A DNA stretch of 64,000 nt. Origin: Alphaproteobacteria bacterium. Its GTDB lineage: Bacteria > Pseudomonadota > Alphaproteobacteria > Micavibrionales > Micavibrionaceae. Below the pieces are notes generated by a model. That model was not told the origin of the DNA, searched no databases, and saw only the letters and a program-made list of their open reading frames with translations. The position numbers were made by a program, and so were the translations under genes. Below, in pieces: positions 45,591 through 55,112 of this stretch. The stretch covers positions 1-64,000 of the forward strand of contig JAJFGW010000037.1 in NCBI GenBank assembly GCA_021775915.1. Direction: 5' to 3'. Within the stretch, counting starts at the first letter, position 1. Each line of letters begins with the position of its first letter.

Positions 45591-46721
45591 ATGGAAAAGT
45601 CAGTTGTTATTTGTGGATTCAAGCGCTCCCCCTTTCATTTCGCCAATAAGGGTGATCTGGCAAAAGTTCGCCCTGATGATATGGCGGCAACCGTTATTAA
45701 ATCACTAGTTCAGGAAACCGGTGTTAATCCCGAAGCCATCGAAGATCTTCTTCTCGGCTGCGCCTTCCCAGAAGCTGAGCAAGGCTTTAACCTCGGCCGG
45801 GTCGTAGTACAGCTTGCAGAACTACCCGTCAGTATAGCCGGAACAACAGTTAATCGCTTCTGCGCCTCTTCAATGACCACCATTCAAATGGCTGCGGGTT
45901 ATATCCAGCTTGGTGCCGGTGATGTATTTATCTGCGCCGGGGTAGAATCAATGACCCGCATTCCGATGGGCGGATTTAATCCCATGCCAAACCCGAAAAT
46001 GGAAGAAATTTACCCGCAGGCTTATATGGCGATGGGCCTTACGGCCGAAAACCTTGCTAAAAAATACCAGGTCACGCGCGATGATCAGGACAAATTTGCG
46101 CTTAACTCACACCAAAAAGCAGCAAAAGCCCGCGATGAAGGTAAATATAAAGACGAAATTGTCAGCATAGAAAGTGTGGATACAGATGGCTGTATCCGCC
46201 CAGACACTACATTAGAAGCTCTTTCCGGCATGAAGCCCGCTTTTGATGAAAAAGGCTCGGTCACAGCAGCGACTTCCTCGCCATTAACCGATGGCTGCGC
46301 AGCTGTAATCGTAGCATCGGAAGATTACGCCAAAGCTAATAACCTGCCAATTATGGCACGCATTCGTTCGGTTAGCGTGGCAGGCTGCGCGGCCGAAATC
46401 ATGGGGATTGGCCCGGTTCCGGCCACAGAAAAGGCTCTGGCCCGGGCAGGGGTAAAACTGGGCGACATTGATATTGTCGAGCTAAACGAGGCCTTTGCCG
46501 CACAATCAATCCCTGTAATCCGCGATCTTGGCATTGATGAGGCCCGACTTAACCTAGACGGCGGCGCCATTGCACTAGGACACCCTCTGGGAGCCTCTGG
46601 CGCCCGCATTACCGGCAAACTGGCCTCCCTGATGCAGCGCGAGGGTAAGGCCCTAGGGCTGGCCACCATGTGCGTTGGCGGCGGTCAGGGCACAGCTATC
46701 ATTCTGGAAGAAGCCGCGTAA
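45591..46721 (+). CDS. Acetyl-CoA C-acyltransferase (thiolase)
   Basis: 376 residues. Nucleophilic Cys91 is in VNRFCASSMTTIQMAAG; the active-site His is in GGAIALGHPLGASGARITG; the second Cys is in MCVGGGQGTAI. It performs the last, thiolytic step of fatty-acid beta-oxidation. A GGAGG ribosome site precedes the ATG. With the FadN-type and acyl-CoA dehydrogenase genes downstream it makes a degradation block. Confidence 0.95.
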   Translation: MEKSVVICGFKRSPFHFANKGDLAKVRPDDMAATVIKSLVQETGVNPEAIEDLLLGCAFPEAEQGFNLGRVVVQLAELPVSIAGTTVNRFCASSMTTIQMAAGYIQLGAGDVFICAGVESMTRIPMGGFNPMPNPKMEEIYPQAYMAMGLTAENLAKKYQVTRDDQDKFALNSHQKAAKARDEGKYKDEIVSIESVDTDGCIRPDTTLEALSGMKPAFDEKGSVTAATSSPLTDGCAAVIVASEDYAKANNLPIMARIRSVSVAGCAAEIMGIGPVPATEKALARAGVKLGDIDIVELNEAFAAQSIPVIRDLGIDEARLNLDGGAIALGHPLGASGARITGKLASLMQREGKALGLATMCVGGGQGTAIILEEAA

Positions 46722-46725
46722 CCTG

Positions 46726-46977
46726 ATGAACAATGACATTACGTCCATTAAAGAACGCAACCAGCGCGTTGAAGCCGACAAAGCGTGGGAAACCTCTCGA
46801 ACCCGGCGTCTGATTATTGCCACCGGTACCTACCTTATCGTTGCGGGATATTTATCATTTATTGGGATCAAAGACCCATGGCTACACGCCGCCGTACCGG
46901 CCAGCGCCTACCTTATCTCTACCTTTTCCCTCCCTTTTATAAAAAAATCATGGGTTACAAAGGTTTATAAACCTTAA
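46726..46977 (+). CDS. Small two-span membrane protein, unknown
   Basis: 83 residues from ATG 46726, 4 bp after the thiolase stop (the upstream open frame is in the thiolase gene). A charged helix (KERNQRVEADKAWETSRTRR) precedes two hydrophobic segments (LIIATGTYLIVAGYLSFIGI and AVPASAYLISTFSLPFI). Probably co-transcribed with the thiolase. No function known. Confidence 0.78.
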   Translation: MNNDITSIKERNQRVEADKAWETSRTRRLIIATGTYLIVAGYLSFIGIKDPWLHAAVPASAYLISTFSLPFIKKSWVTKVYKP

Positions 46978-47059
46978 GAACAGGCTATTTTTTTATTTTA
47001 GTAGTTTCTTGTTTACCAAGCTGCGGTACAATACTTGTGTATGCAAGGGGTTGGGTAAT

Positions 47060-48277
47060 ATGAGTATAGAGAGCTTACTGCGAGACTTAGGGCTGCCAGT
47101 CAACACGGATATTGATCCGGTTGAGCGCGCCCTTATGGAGAAAGTTAAAGATAGGATTCAGCATGTTACAGAAAATTATGCAGAATCAGAGTTACAGGCA
47201 GAAGAAAAATGGCTACGCGGCTATTTAAAAGATTTTTTTGATTTTTCAATGGAGTGGGCGGGCAAAGAAGCTATAAAATACAAAGACATCAAAGAATTTG
47301 ACAGCGCACCCAAACTAAAAAATGAAGCCAAGGCGACTTTAACAGAATTACAGCAATATGTTGCTGATTTTTCGTCCTGCTATATGCATATCAGCCACTT
47401 CATGACTCTGTTACGCGATGAAATTAACAACGAAGAAGTCAGGCTATCAAGTGGCACAGCTAACAATATAAAATGGACCGCCGATAGCGGCATCATGATG
47501 GAGCGCTACAGAAAAGAAAAAAAGGGCCTTCTAAAACGTATGGAGCGGATGGGTGTAGCGCGGACACTTTTAGAACAGGTTGAAAGTGATTTTATAAAAA
47601 TCAAAAAAAGCCTAGAAATTCTTTTCGGCAAAGACAAAGCTGAGCCTTATACCCGGCGCTTCAATGCCTCTATAAGAATGACTGATTTTCGTAAAGCACG
47701 TAAGACACTAAAAGAAATAAACGAAGCTAAAAAGAAATTCGGCCTTGATAAAAAGACCGCACAACAAAATCTAAAAACGATAGAAGCAAGCGCGGAAAAA
47801 ATTCTTGCGCTCACCGAAAAAGAACAAAAAACCCTGATGAGCGAAGAAAATAAAATTTTCCTTAGACCGATGGAAACAGACCTTGCCTATAATTCCGATA
47901 TTAAAGAGCTTCATAAAATAAAGGCCTTTCTGGCTAAATACCATCTGCCTTATATGCAATATAAACTGGATTCGCTAAGTCACTTAAAAGATAAACTTTT
48001 AGTAATGAACTCACTCGAAAATTTAATGACGCTTTACAAACGCCTTATTATGGGTGTTGCCCGCCCGCTAAAAGACATTAAAATTATCCGGCTTTATGAA
48101 AGCGAGATTCTTAATCACGTTAAATACTTACTTTCGAGTCATTTTATCGAACTACCAACCATCTTAAAACGTGCAGAAGAAACAGTGCAGGAATTTCGCG
48201 AAAGCCGTACAGAGCTGGAAGAGTTCAGTGAAATGGACCTAAAAGAAATCGAAGTTAAACAAGATCAGGTTGCTTAA
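47060..48277 (+). CDS. Helical protein, coiled-coil paralogue A, unknown
   Basis: 405 residues from ATG 47060, which has AAGGGG 9 nt upstream; the frame upstream is open to 47009 without a ribosome site. No signal peptide. Almost wholly charged helix. A conserved region (FLRPMETDLAYNS, then KAFLAKYHLPYMQYKLDSL and ENLMTLYKRLIMG) is shared with the next gene. Unknown function. Confidence 0.78.
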   Translation: MSIESLLRDLGLPVNTDIDPVERALMEKVKDRIQHVTENYAESELQAEEKWLRGYLKDFFDFSMEWAGKEAIKYKDIKEFDSAPKLKNEAKATLTELQQYVADFSSCYMHISHFMTLLRDEINNEEVRLSSGTANNIKWTADSGIMMERYRKEKKGLLKRMERMGVARTLLEQVESDFIKIKKSLEILFGKDKAEPYTRRFNASIRMTDFRKARKTLKEINEAKKKFGLDKKTAQQNLKTIEASAEKILALTEKEQKTLMSEENKIFLRPMETDLAYNSDIKELHKIKAFLAKYHLPYMQYKLDSLSHLKDKLLVMNSLENLMTLYKRLIMGVARPLKDIKIIRLYESEILNHVKYLLSSHFIELPTILKRAEETVQEFRESRTELEEFSEMDLKEIEVKQDQVA

Positions 48278-48372
48278 CGAAGAAACAGTTGCCTGCAACT
48301 GTATGTTTTAAAACGTAAAACTGGATTAAAACTACATCATCATGAGAAAATAACGCCTTTGAGGAATTTCTT

Positions 48373-49626
48373 ATGGACGAGACTTACACAGAATATCATA
48401 AAAAACTGTGTCGCACCGGTTTAGATATTACCGATGAGAGCTCTTACCCTGATACAAAACAAAAATTCATAGATGGTCTATATAAACTGGCGCGCAAAGC
48501 TGATGAAGATATAGACAAAGAGAACATTCAAAACAAAACTGAAGAATTATGCACCCTGTTTTTTGATTATTGCGTGGCGTGGCACGAATTTCTTGTGAAA
48601 GCCGGAGGGGATAAAGTCAAAACAGACGGGGACCACCCGGATGCCGGACGGCTTAAAACAGAAGCCGGTGCCATCACCAGAGGATTGCAAAAAGTCATCG
48701 TTCAATTTGCCGTATGCGAAGGCCTTCTTAAAGCTGTCATGAAAGCCCTTGAAGAAGACATCGCACGCGCCGCCACTGAGGCCAATAAAGAAAATAAAGA
48801 TATAAACTGGACTTACGATCTACCGAAACAAGTTGCCCTTATGACAAAAAAACGTAATGTCCTGTCTGATTATATGGTTAAGGTTCGCTCAGCGAAACCC
48901 ATTGTTGAAAAACTTGAATTTGCCTTTGGCGCTTTGGAAAAAGGGCTGGATTTCTTGCTAGGGCCCGAAAAAAGAAAAAAGGCAATGGATGAATATATAG
49001 GACTACTGCGCAAACATTGTCATCAGGAAGCTGAAGATTTTTTAAAAAAGCAAGGGACGCAGGATTTAAAAAGATTACTCTGTTTGAATCGCAAGGAACG
49101 CCGCAAAAAATGGGACATGATCTATGAAATCACCGATATTATTTCCCTCTGTGTTAAAAAGCGCGCAAACCACTTAATGGGCCGTGGTGGCCGCCTTTTT
49201 TTACGGCAATGGGAGATTAACCTTGCTTACAATTCAATGAGCGACGAGCTTGAAAACGCCCGAAGCTTTCTGGATAAATATGAAATCCCGGAAATACGCT
49301 ATCGCCGCGACGCACTCGATCGGCAAGAAGAAAGCCTGCAAAGAATAGCCAACCTGGAAGATATGATTACACTTTACGAAGAATTGCTAAAAGCGCGGTT
49401 TTTCCCGATGAAAACATTAAAAGCCGTTAGGGCCTTTGAAGAAGGCACCTTAAAGAAAGTTAATTTTACAAATCAGACCGTCTCAAAAGACCTTGAAAAT
49501 ATTGAAGAAGCCGTCATGAATCTGGCACAAGGGCCGGATCCCGAATCCGTACCGGACGACAAATTATTCGAAGGCATAAAAGGTCTGGATGAAAATCTTG
49601 AACCGGCAGCAATGGCAGCCGCATAA
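48373..49626 (+). CDS. Helical protein, coiled-coil paralogue B, unknown
   Basis: 417 residues, paralogue of the preceding gene, with the shared region FLRQWEINLAYNS, RSFLDKYEIPEIRYRRDALD and EDMITLYEELLKARF. No signal peptide or membrane span. Weaker conservation over the N-terminal 200 residues. A GAGGAATTTCTT site precedes the ATG. The pair interrupts the beta-oxidation block, with 95 bp between the two genes. Unknown function. Confidence 0.78.
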   Translation: MDETYTEYHKKLCRTGLDITDESSYPDTKQKFIDGLYKLARKADEDIDKENIQNKTEELCTLFFDYCVAWHEFLVKAGGDKVKTDGDHPDAGRLKTEAGAITRGLQKVIVQFAVCEGLLKAVMKALEEDIARAATEANKENKDINWTYDLPKQVALMTKKRNVLSDYMVKVRSAKPIVEKLEFAFGALEKGLDFLLGPEKRKKAMDEYIGLLRKHCHQEAEDFLKKQGTQDLKRLLCLNRKERRKKWDMIYEITDIISLCVKKRANHLMGRGGRLFLRQWEINLAYNSMSDELENARSFLDKYEIPEIRYRRDALDRQEESLQRIANLEDMITLYEELLKARFFPMKTLKAVRAFEEGTLKKVNFTNQTVSKDLENIEEAVMNLAQGPDPESVPDDKLFEGIKGLDENLEPAAMAAA

Positions 49627-49691
49627 CATTATATTTATATTCAGACCATAAATTGGTATCCTCAAATGTATTTTTTAGAAATGGGGTTCTT

Positions 49692-52076
49692 ATGACTATC
49701 AAAAAAGTTGCAGTAATCGGGTCGGGCGTGATGGGAAGTGGCATTGCCGCCCAAATCGCAAACACAGGCGTGCCTGTCGTTCTACTGGACATAAAAATCA
49801 AAGACAAAAATCTGGCCAAAGATGCCATCTCTAAAATGTTAAAAACAGATCCAGCGCCTTTTATGCATAAAAGCAATGCCAAATTAATAACACCGGGCAA
49901 TCTGGACGACGATCTGGAACTACTCGCTGACTGTGACTGGATTATCGAGGTTGTGCTCGAAGACATAAAAATCAAGCACGCGACTTACGAGAAAATCAAC
50001 AAGCACCGGAAAAAAGGCTCGATTGTATCGAGCAATACATCAACCATCCCGCTCAAAAACCTTGTCGAAGGCCCATCAAAAACAAAAGAGGGCAAAGATT
50101 TTGAACAAGATTTTCTGGTCACTCACTTTTTCAATCCGCCGCGCTATATGCGCCTGTTAGAGTTAGTAACAGGAGACAAAACCCGCAAAGATGCCATCGA
50201 CACAGTGCGTGAATTTTGTGATGTGGGTCTCGGTAAAGGGGTCGTTGATTGCCACGACACGCCTGGCTTCATCGCCAACCGTCTTGGCGTTTTCTGGCTA
50301 ACCGAAGGTGTTAATCAGGCCATTGAACAAAATGTTTCTATAGAAATAGCGGACGCGGTGATGTCGCGCCCGGTCGGGATTCCCAAAACCGGCATCTTTG
50401 CGCTAATTGATCTAGTCGGGATTGATTTAATGCCGCATCTCTCGGACTCTCTTTTATCGACCCTGCCGGAAAATGACTGGTACCGTAAAATTTTCAAAGA
50501 CCATAAATTTATTCACCAGATGATTGAAGACGGCTATACAGGCCGCAAAGGCAAAGGCGGGTTTTACCGTCTTGATCCCAACGCGCCAAAAGGAACACGT
50601 GTAAAACAAGCGCTCTCCCTAAGCGCCGATAAATTCGACGAAACCCTGTACGCAAAGGCCGACAAACCGAGCCTGCCCTCCATTGATGCCGGGCGCGCAG
50701 GATTACGCGCCGTCGTAGAATCCGATGATGAAGGCGGCCGCTATGCCTGGGCGGTGCTGTCCAAAACACTTTGCTATGCTGCATCCCTTATCTCCGCCAT
50801 CGCCGATGACATTACCGCTGTTGATGAAGCCATGAAGCTGGGCTATAACTGGAAAAAAGGCCCGTTTGAGATGATCGATGCGCTTGGCGCAGAATGGTTT
50901 GCCGAAAAACTCATAGAAGAAAATATTGATGTGCCGGAATTACTGACAAAAGTTGGCAAAGGAAACTTCTACAAAATTGAAGATGGAAAAACATATTTCT
51001 TTGGTACAGACGGTAAGTACCATGAAATCAAACGCCCTGAAGGCGTTATGTTACTGCGCGACCTAAAACTTTCATCTGAGCCTGTCATGAAAAACGGCAG
51101 CGCCTCTATATGGGACATTGGCGACGGCGTACTGTGTTTCGAACACACCTCAAAAATGAATACATTCGATGAGCAAATCTTTGCCATGATCGACAAAGTC
51201 ATCAAACATATTGGCGATGGCAGTGGCGACCATAACGCTTTGGTATTTTATAATGAAGGAAGCGCCTTTAGCGCCGGAGCCAATCTAGGTCTGGCACTAT
51301 TTATGATCAATATAGGAATGTGGCCACAAGTTGAAGAATTTATTGCCGGCGGCCAGAAAGCCTTCAAAGCCTTAAAACACGCGCCGTTCCCTGTTATAAG
51401 CGCACCATCAGGTCTGGCACTTGGCGGCGGGTGCGAGATATTACTACACTCCGATCATGTACAGGCACACGCTGAAACCTATACCGGTTTAGTTGAAGTC
51501 GGGGTGGGATTAATTCCGGCATGGGGTGGCTGCAAGGAAATGATTTTACGGTTTCAGGCACGGCAAAAAGCAAAACATAACCAGTTCTGGTTTGCGCCTG
51601 CCAACGACCCCATGAGCGCGACAAGACAAGCCTTCGAAACAATTGGTTTGGCACAGGTTGCAAAATCAGCCGCCGAAGCAAAATCGATAGGCTATTTCCG
51701 CGAAAGCGATGGTATTACCATGAATCGCGACCGCCTTCTTTTTGATGCGAAACAAAAAGCATTGGCACTAGCCAAAGATTATAAAGCACCGGAACCGGTC
51801 GAAGACATACGCCTGGCAGGCCCTAGCGGGAAATACGCGCTTGATATGGCTGTTGGTGATATGCGCAAATCAGGCAAGGCAACGCCCCATGACGTCGTTG
51901 TCTCCAGCCACCTGACATCCGTGCTTTCCGGCGGCGAAATCGACTGGACAGAAACATTGAGCGAAGATGACCTTCTAACACTGGAGCGCCGAGAATTTGT
52001 TAAGTTACTGCGCGAAGAAGATACAATGGATCGTATTGAACACATGCTTGATACCGGCAGACCGCTCAGAAATTAA
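49692..52076 (+). CDS. 3-hydroxyacyl-CoA dehydrogenase/enoyl-CoA hydratase, FadN type
   Basis: 794 residues from ATG 49692 (an upstream in-frame ATG or alternative at 49653 is less likely). The dehydrogenase domain comes first: VAVIGSGVMGSGIAAQIAN is the NAD-binding Rossmann fold, and VTHFFNPPRYMRLLELV holds the catalytic His. The C-terminal crotonase domain shows NALVFYNEGSAFSAGANLGL and APSGLALGGGCEILLHSD. This order is that of FadN, opposite to FadB. It carries out the two middle steps of beta-oxidation. Confidence 0.93.
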   Translation: MTIKKVAVIGSGVMGSGIAAQIANTGVPVVLLDIKIKDKNLAKDAISKMLKTDPAPFMHKSNAKLITPGNLDDDLELLADCDWIIEVVLEDIKIKHATYEKINKHRKKGSIVSSNTSTIPLKNLVEGPSKTKEGKDFEQDFLVTHFFNPPRYMRLLELVTGDKTRKDAIDTVREFCDVGLGKGVVDCHDTPGFIANRLGVFWLTEGVNQAIEQNVSIEIADAVMSRPVGIPKTGIFALIDLVGIDLMPHLSDSLLSTLPENDWYRKIFKDHKFIHQMIEDGYTGRKGKGGFYRLDPNAPKGTRVKQALSLSADKFDETLYAKADKPSLPSIDAGRAGLRAVVESDDEGGRYAWAVLSKTLCYAASLISAIADDITAVDEAMKLGYNWKKGPFEMIDALGAEWFAEKLIEENIDVPELLTKVGKGNFYKIEDGKTYFFGTDGKYHEIKRPEGVMLLRDLKLSSEPVMKNGSASIWDIGDGVLCFEHTSKMNTFDEQIFAMIDKVIKHIGDGSGDHNALVFYNEGSAFSAGANLGLALFMINIGMWPQVEEFIAGGQKAFKALKHAPFPVISAPSGLALGGGCEILLHSDHVQAHAETYTGLVEVGVGLIPAWGGCKEMILRFQARQKAKHNQFWFAPANDPMSATRQAFETIGLAQVAKSAAEAKSIGYFRESDGITMNRDRLLFDAKQKALALAKDYKAPEPVEDIRLAGPSGKYALDMAVGDMRKSGKATPHDVVVSSHLTSVLSGGEIDWTETLSEDDLLTLERREFVKLLREEDTMDRIEHMLDTGRPLRN

Positions 52077-52600
52077 TTGATAGTTTTTTGCCGTGGCGGT
52101 TTCCGTGACTTAACGGAAGTGTGGCGGTCTTCCCACTTGCCCCATGTGTTTTCCTGTCTTGTTTCCCTAAGCGCAGAGTCAGTTAAAACGAACTGCTCCT
52201 TTAGCCCTTGCGGTAACAATAAAGAAACCGTTTTATTAAATAGCCGCAAATTGGCCCCTTCAAGATCAGCCTCCAGATTTACCAATGTCACAAGCGGCTG
52301 CGCCGCCAATGTGATTTTCGATAAATTTTTATTCTCGGAAGCCCTGCCATCGTAACCGATTATAATCGCCATATTTGAAGTTTCAAAACTCGCCCAGACA
52401 GATTCCAGTAATTTTTCATCACCCATATCACAAATCGTAATATTCCAATGGTGCTGCGAAAATTTTTCGGTCAGGCGGCGCATATTACCGGCATAGGTGC
52501 GCGCCGTTATCTCGGCTAAAGATTTGGCCTCATAACCCTTATCACTGGCGATCACGAGCAAAGTTGGCCGCAACGGAAATTTAACATCAGTCTCAATCAT
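52073..52600 (-). CDS. Soluble protein of unknown function
   Basis: 175 residues with no signal peptide. Rossmann-like alternation of strands and helices (TLLVIASDKGYEAKSLAEIT, NITICDMGDEKLLESVW, MAIIIGYDGRASENKN) and a basic tail. It may bind a nucleotide but no glycine-rich loop is clear. Convergent with the FadN-type gene; the stops overlap by 4 bp. Confidence 0.7.
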   Translation of the reverse strand: MIETDVKFPLRPTLLVIASDKGYEAKSLAEITARTYAGNMRRLTEKFSQHHWNITICDMGDEKLLESVWASFETSNMAIIIGYDGRASENKNLSKITLAAQPLVTLVNLEADLEGANLRLFNKTVSLLLPQGLKEQFVLTDSALRETRQENTWGKWEDRHTSVKSRKPPRQKTIN

Positions 52601-52704
52601 GGATGATTTTATAATATGGAAACACTAAAAAGTCAAACTTTTCCTGAAGAGCGCCATGTATTATACTAATGCAATTATTCAACGAACAACGCGGATGCTT
52701 TAAA

Positions 52705-52959
52705 ATGTTTGGATTATTTAAAAAGAAAAAAAAGAACGCCCCTTCACGGGAACAAATCATTGCACAGGCAACCCAAAATGCCCGCAAAGCGCGCGAAGAA
52801 ATTGGTGATGAAAATCTCCAAAAAATGGCGGCAGCCTTAAAACGCCTGGAAGACCCCGCGCAACAATCAGAAGGCAAACAGGCACAAGATAAAATAAAAA
52901 AAATGGATAAAGGCCACGTTGCTGATAATCTAAAAATTATACTGGAAGAGGATAAATAA
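52705..52959 (+). CDS. Small basic protein, unknown
   Basis: 84 residues from ATG 52705 (upstream frame open to 52669 without a good site). It starts MFGLFKKKKKNAPS, then charged helices (AQATQNARKAREEIGDENLQ, MAAALKRLEDPAQQ). It stops immediately before the ATG of the acyl-CoA dehydrogenase, so the two are co-transcribed. Unknown function. Confidence 0.75.
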   Translation: MFGLFKKKKKNAPSREQIIAQATQNARKAREEIGDENLQKMAAALKRLEDPAQQSEGKQAQDKIKKMDKGHVADNLKIILEEDK

Positions 52960-54741
52960 ATGCCCACCTATAAGGCCCCATTAGAAAACATCAAATTTGT
53001 TTTGCATGATGTTCTTGATACAGAACAGCTTTCAAAGCTTCCTGGTTATGAAGACGCAACGCTGGAGTTGATCGAACAGATTACCGAAGAAGGCGCAAAA
53101 ATATGTGAACAGGTCTTGTTTCCTATCAATCAGAGCGGTGATGAAGAAGGATGCGTACTGGAAAACAACATTGTACGTACACCAAAGGGATTCAAGGAAG
53201 CTTACGATGTTTTTGCCGAAGGCGGCTGGTGCGGGTTATCCGGCGATCCGGACTATGGCGGCATGGGCATGCCGGTACTGGTTAATACCGTGATGCAGGA
53301 AATGATCTGCTCCGCCAATATGAGCTTTGGCATGTACCCCGGCCTCTCTCAGGGCGCTTATGAGGCGCTGCATACAATGGGTACGGACGAGCAAAAACAA
53401 ACTTATTTACCCAAATTAATCACTGGCGAATGGTCGGGAACGATGTGCCTGACTGAGCCGCATTGCGGTACTGACCTTGGTTTAATTAAATCCAAAGCTA
53501 TTCCTAATGACGATGACTCTTACAATATCAACGGCACAAAAATATTTATTTCGGCGGGAGAACATGACCTCACAGAAAATATTATCCATCTTGTGCTGGC
53601 AAAACTCCCCGATGCGCCGGAAGGGGTAAAAGGTATTTCCCTGTTTGTTGTGCCCAAACTCCTACCCGAAGACAGCTCTGCTAACGGTGTCACTTGCGGT
53701 TCGATCGAACATAAAATGGGCATCAAGGCCAGCTCCACCTGCGTTATTAACCTTGATAATGCTAAAGGCTGGTTGGTTGGTGAGGCCCACAAAGGCCTAA
53801 AGGCCATGTTTATCATGATGAACGCGGCGCGGCTCGGGGTCGCCATGCAAGGTCTTGGTATTGCCGAAGTGGCACAGCAAAATGCGGTGGCCTATGCAAA
53901 AGAGCGCCTGCAGATGCGCGCGCTGGACGGTATAAAAGAACCGGACAAGCCCGCCGACCCGATCATTGTCCACCCTGATGTCCGGCGCATGCTGCTAACC
54001 GGTAAAGCCTTTACCGAAGGCGCACGTGCTTTGTCTTACTGGGTCGGGCTCAATCTGGATATTTCACAAAAACACCCGGATAAAAACAAACGCAAAGAAG
54101 CTGACGATCTGGTCGCACTTTTGACCCCCATTATCAAAGCCTATCAAACCGATATGGGCAGCGAGATTGCCAATATGGCCGTGCAGGTTTACGGCGGCCA
54201 TGGTTATATTCAGGAACAAGGCGTTGAACAATATGTCCGCGATGCCCGTATTGCCCAAATTTACGAAGGCGCGAATGGTATTCAGGCGCTTGATTTGGTT
54301 GGCCGGAAAATGGGGCAAGGCTACGGGCGCCTGTTACGCCGCTTTTTCCACCCGGTACAAAATTTTATTGAGACGCATCAGGCGGATGAAAATCTGCAGG
54401 AATTTATCTTCCCGCTCGCCAAGGCCTTTTCAAAACTACAACAAGCCACCGCGATGACCGCACAAAAAGGCATGAAAGACCCGAATGAAGCGGGCGCAGC
54501 GTCGGTGGATTATTTGCGTCTTCTGGCCCTTGTGGCTATGGGCTATATGTGGCTGCAAATGGCGCAGGCTGCCCATAAAAAGCTAGAAAGGGGAACGGAC
54601 GGGCGCGATGAATTTTACGAGAGCAAAATTATCACCGCGCGCTTTTTCTTCACCAAAATGCTCCCCGAAAGTGACTGGCACTTCAAGGCCATTATGGCCG
54701 GAGCGGAACCGGTGATGGAGCTTAAAGCCGCTAATTTTTAA
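52960..54741 (+). CDS. Acyl-CoA dehydrogenase (long form)
   Basis: 593 residues, longer than the 380-residue classical form, as in the FadE5/AcdB-like group. Motifs: TMCLTEPHCGTDLGLIKSKA near FAD and substrate, catalytic Glu436 in QIYEGANGIQALDLVGRKMG, and the FAD-binding Gln region AVQVYGGHGYIQEQG. The C-terminal extra domain is helical. It is the first oxidation step of beta-oxidation, passing electrons to ETF. Confidence 0.95.
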   Translation: MPTYKAPLENIKFVLHDVLDTEQLSKLPGYEDATLELIEQITEEGAKICEQVLFPINQSGDEEGCVLENNIVRTPKGFKEAYDVFAEGGWCGLSGDPDYGGMGMPVLVNTVMQEMICSANMSFGMYPGLSQGAYEALHTMGTDEQKQTYLPKLITGEWSGTMCLTEPHCGTDLGLIKSKAIPNDDDSYNINGTKIFISAGEHDLTENIIHLVLAKLPDAPEGVKGISLFVVPKLLPEDSSANGVTCGSIEHKMGIKASSTCVINLDNAKGWLVGEAHKGLKAMFIMMNAARLGVAMQGLGIAEVAQQNAVAYAKERLQMRALDGIKEPDKPADPIIVHPDVRRMLLTGKAFTEGARALSYWVGLNLDISQKHPDKNKRKEADDLVALLTPIIKAYQTDMGSEIANMAVQVYGGHGYIQEQGVEQYVRDARIAQIYEGANGIQALDLVGRKMGQGYGRLLRRFFHPVQNFIETHQADENLQEFIFPLAKAFSKLQQATAMTAQKGMKDPNEAGAASVDYLRLLALVAMGYMWLQMAQAAHKKLERGTDGRDEFYESKIITARFFFTKMLPESDWHFKAIMAGAEPVMELKAANF

Positions 54742-55039
54742 GCGTTGGAACTTGCAGACCGGAACTGTTTTGTTTTTGCGCAAAACCTTCTTTTATTTGT
54801 GGGTGCTGACCGCTCAATGTGTGTTTAATTTGAGTTTTTAAACGACCAGGAACAATATCCCTTTCGTTAAGGCTGCCAAAGTTAATGCGGGCGAAACCCT
54901 CTTTCTCCATTTGGGTTTTATGCTTTGTTCCATCAACCAAATCCCAGCCTTCTGCTTTCAAAGATTTGATCGTAGCCCCGACACGAGCCTTATTTTGTAT
55001 CAAAAGGTCTTCTGTGCTCACATCCTTTACTTTCGACAT
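54731..55039 (-). CDS. Small soluble protein, unknown
   Basis: 102 residues, basic. It reads VSTEDLLIQNKARVGATIK, then GWDLVDGTKHKTQMEKEGFA. No signal peptide. It is convergent with the acyl-CoA dehydrogenase gene and overlaps its 3' end by 11 bp. No family recognised. Confidence 0.6.
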   Translation of the reverse strand: MSKVKDVSTEDLLIQNKARVGATIKSLKAEGWDLVDGTKHKTQMEKEGFARINFGSLNERDIVPGRLKTQIKHTLSGQHPQIKEGFAQKQNSSGLQVPTLKN

Positions 55040-55112
55040 TTTCTTTTTCCGCTTGTTTCACTTCTTCCATTGTTATGGATTATTCTTTAGAAGTAGTTAA
55101 AAAGGATTTTAG

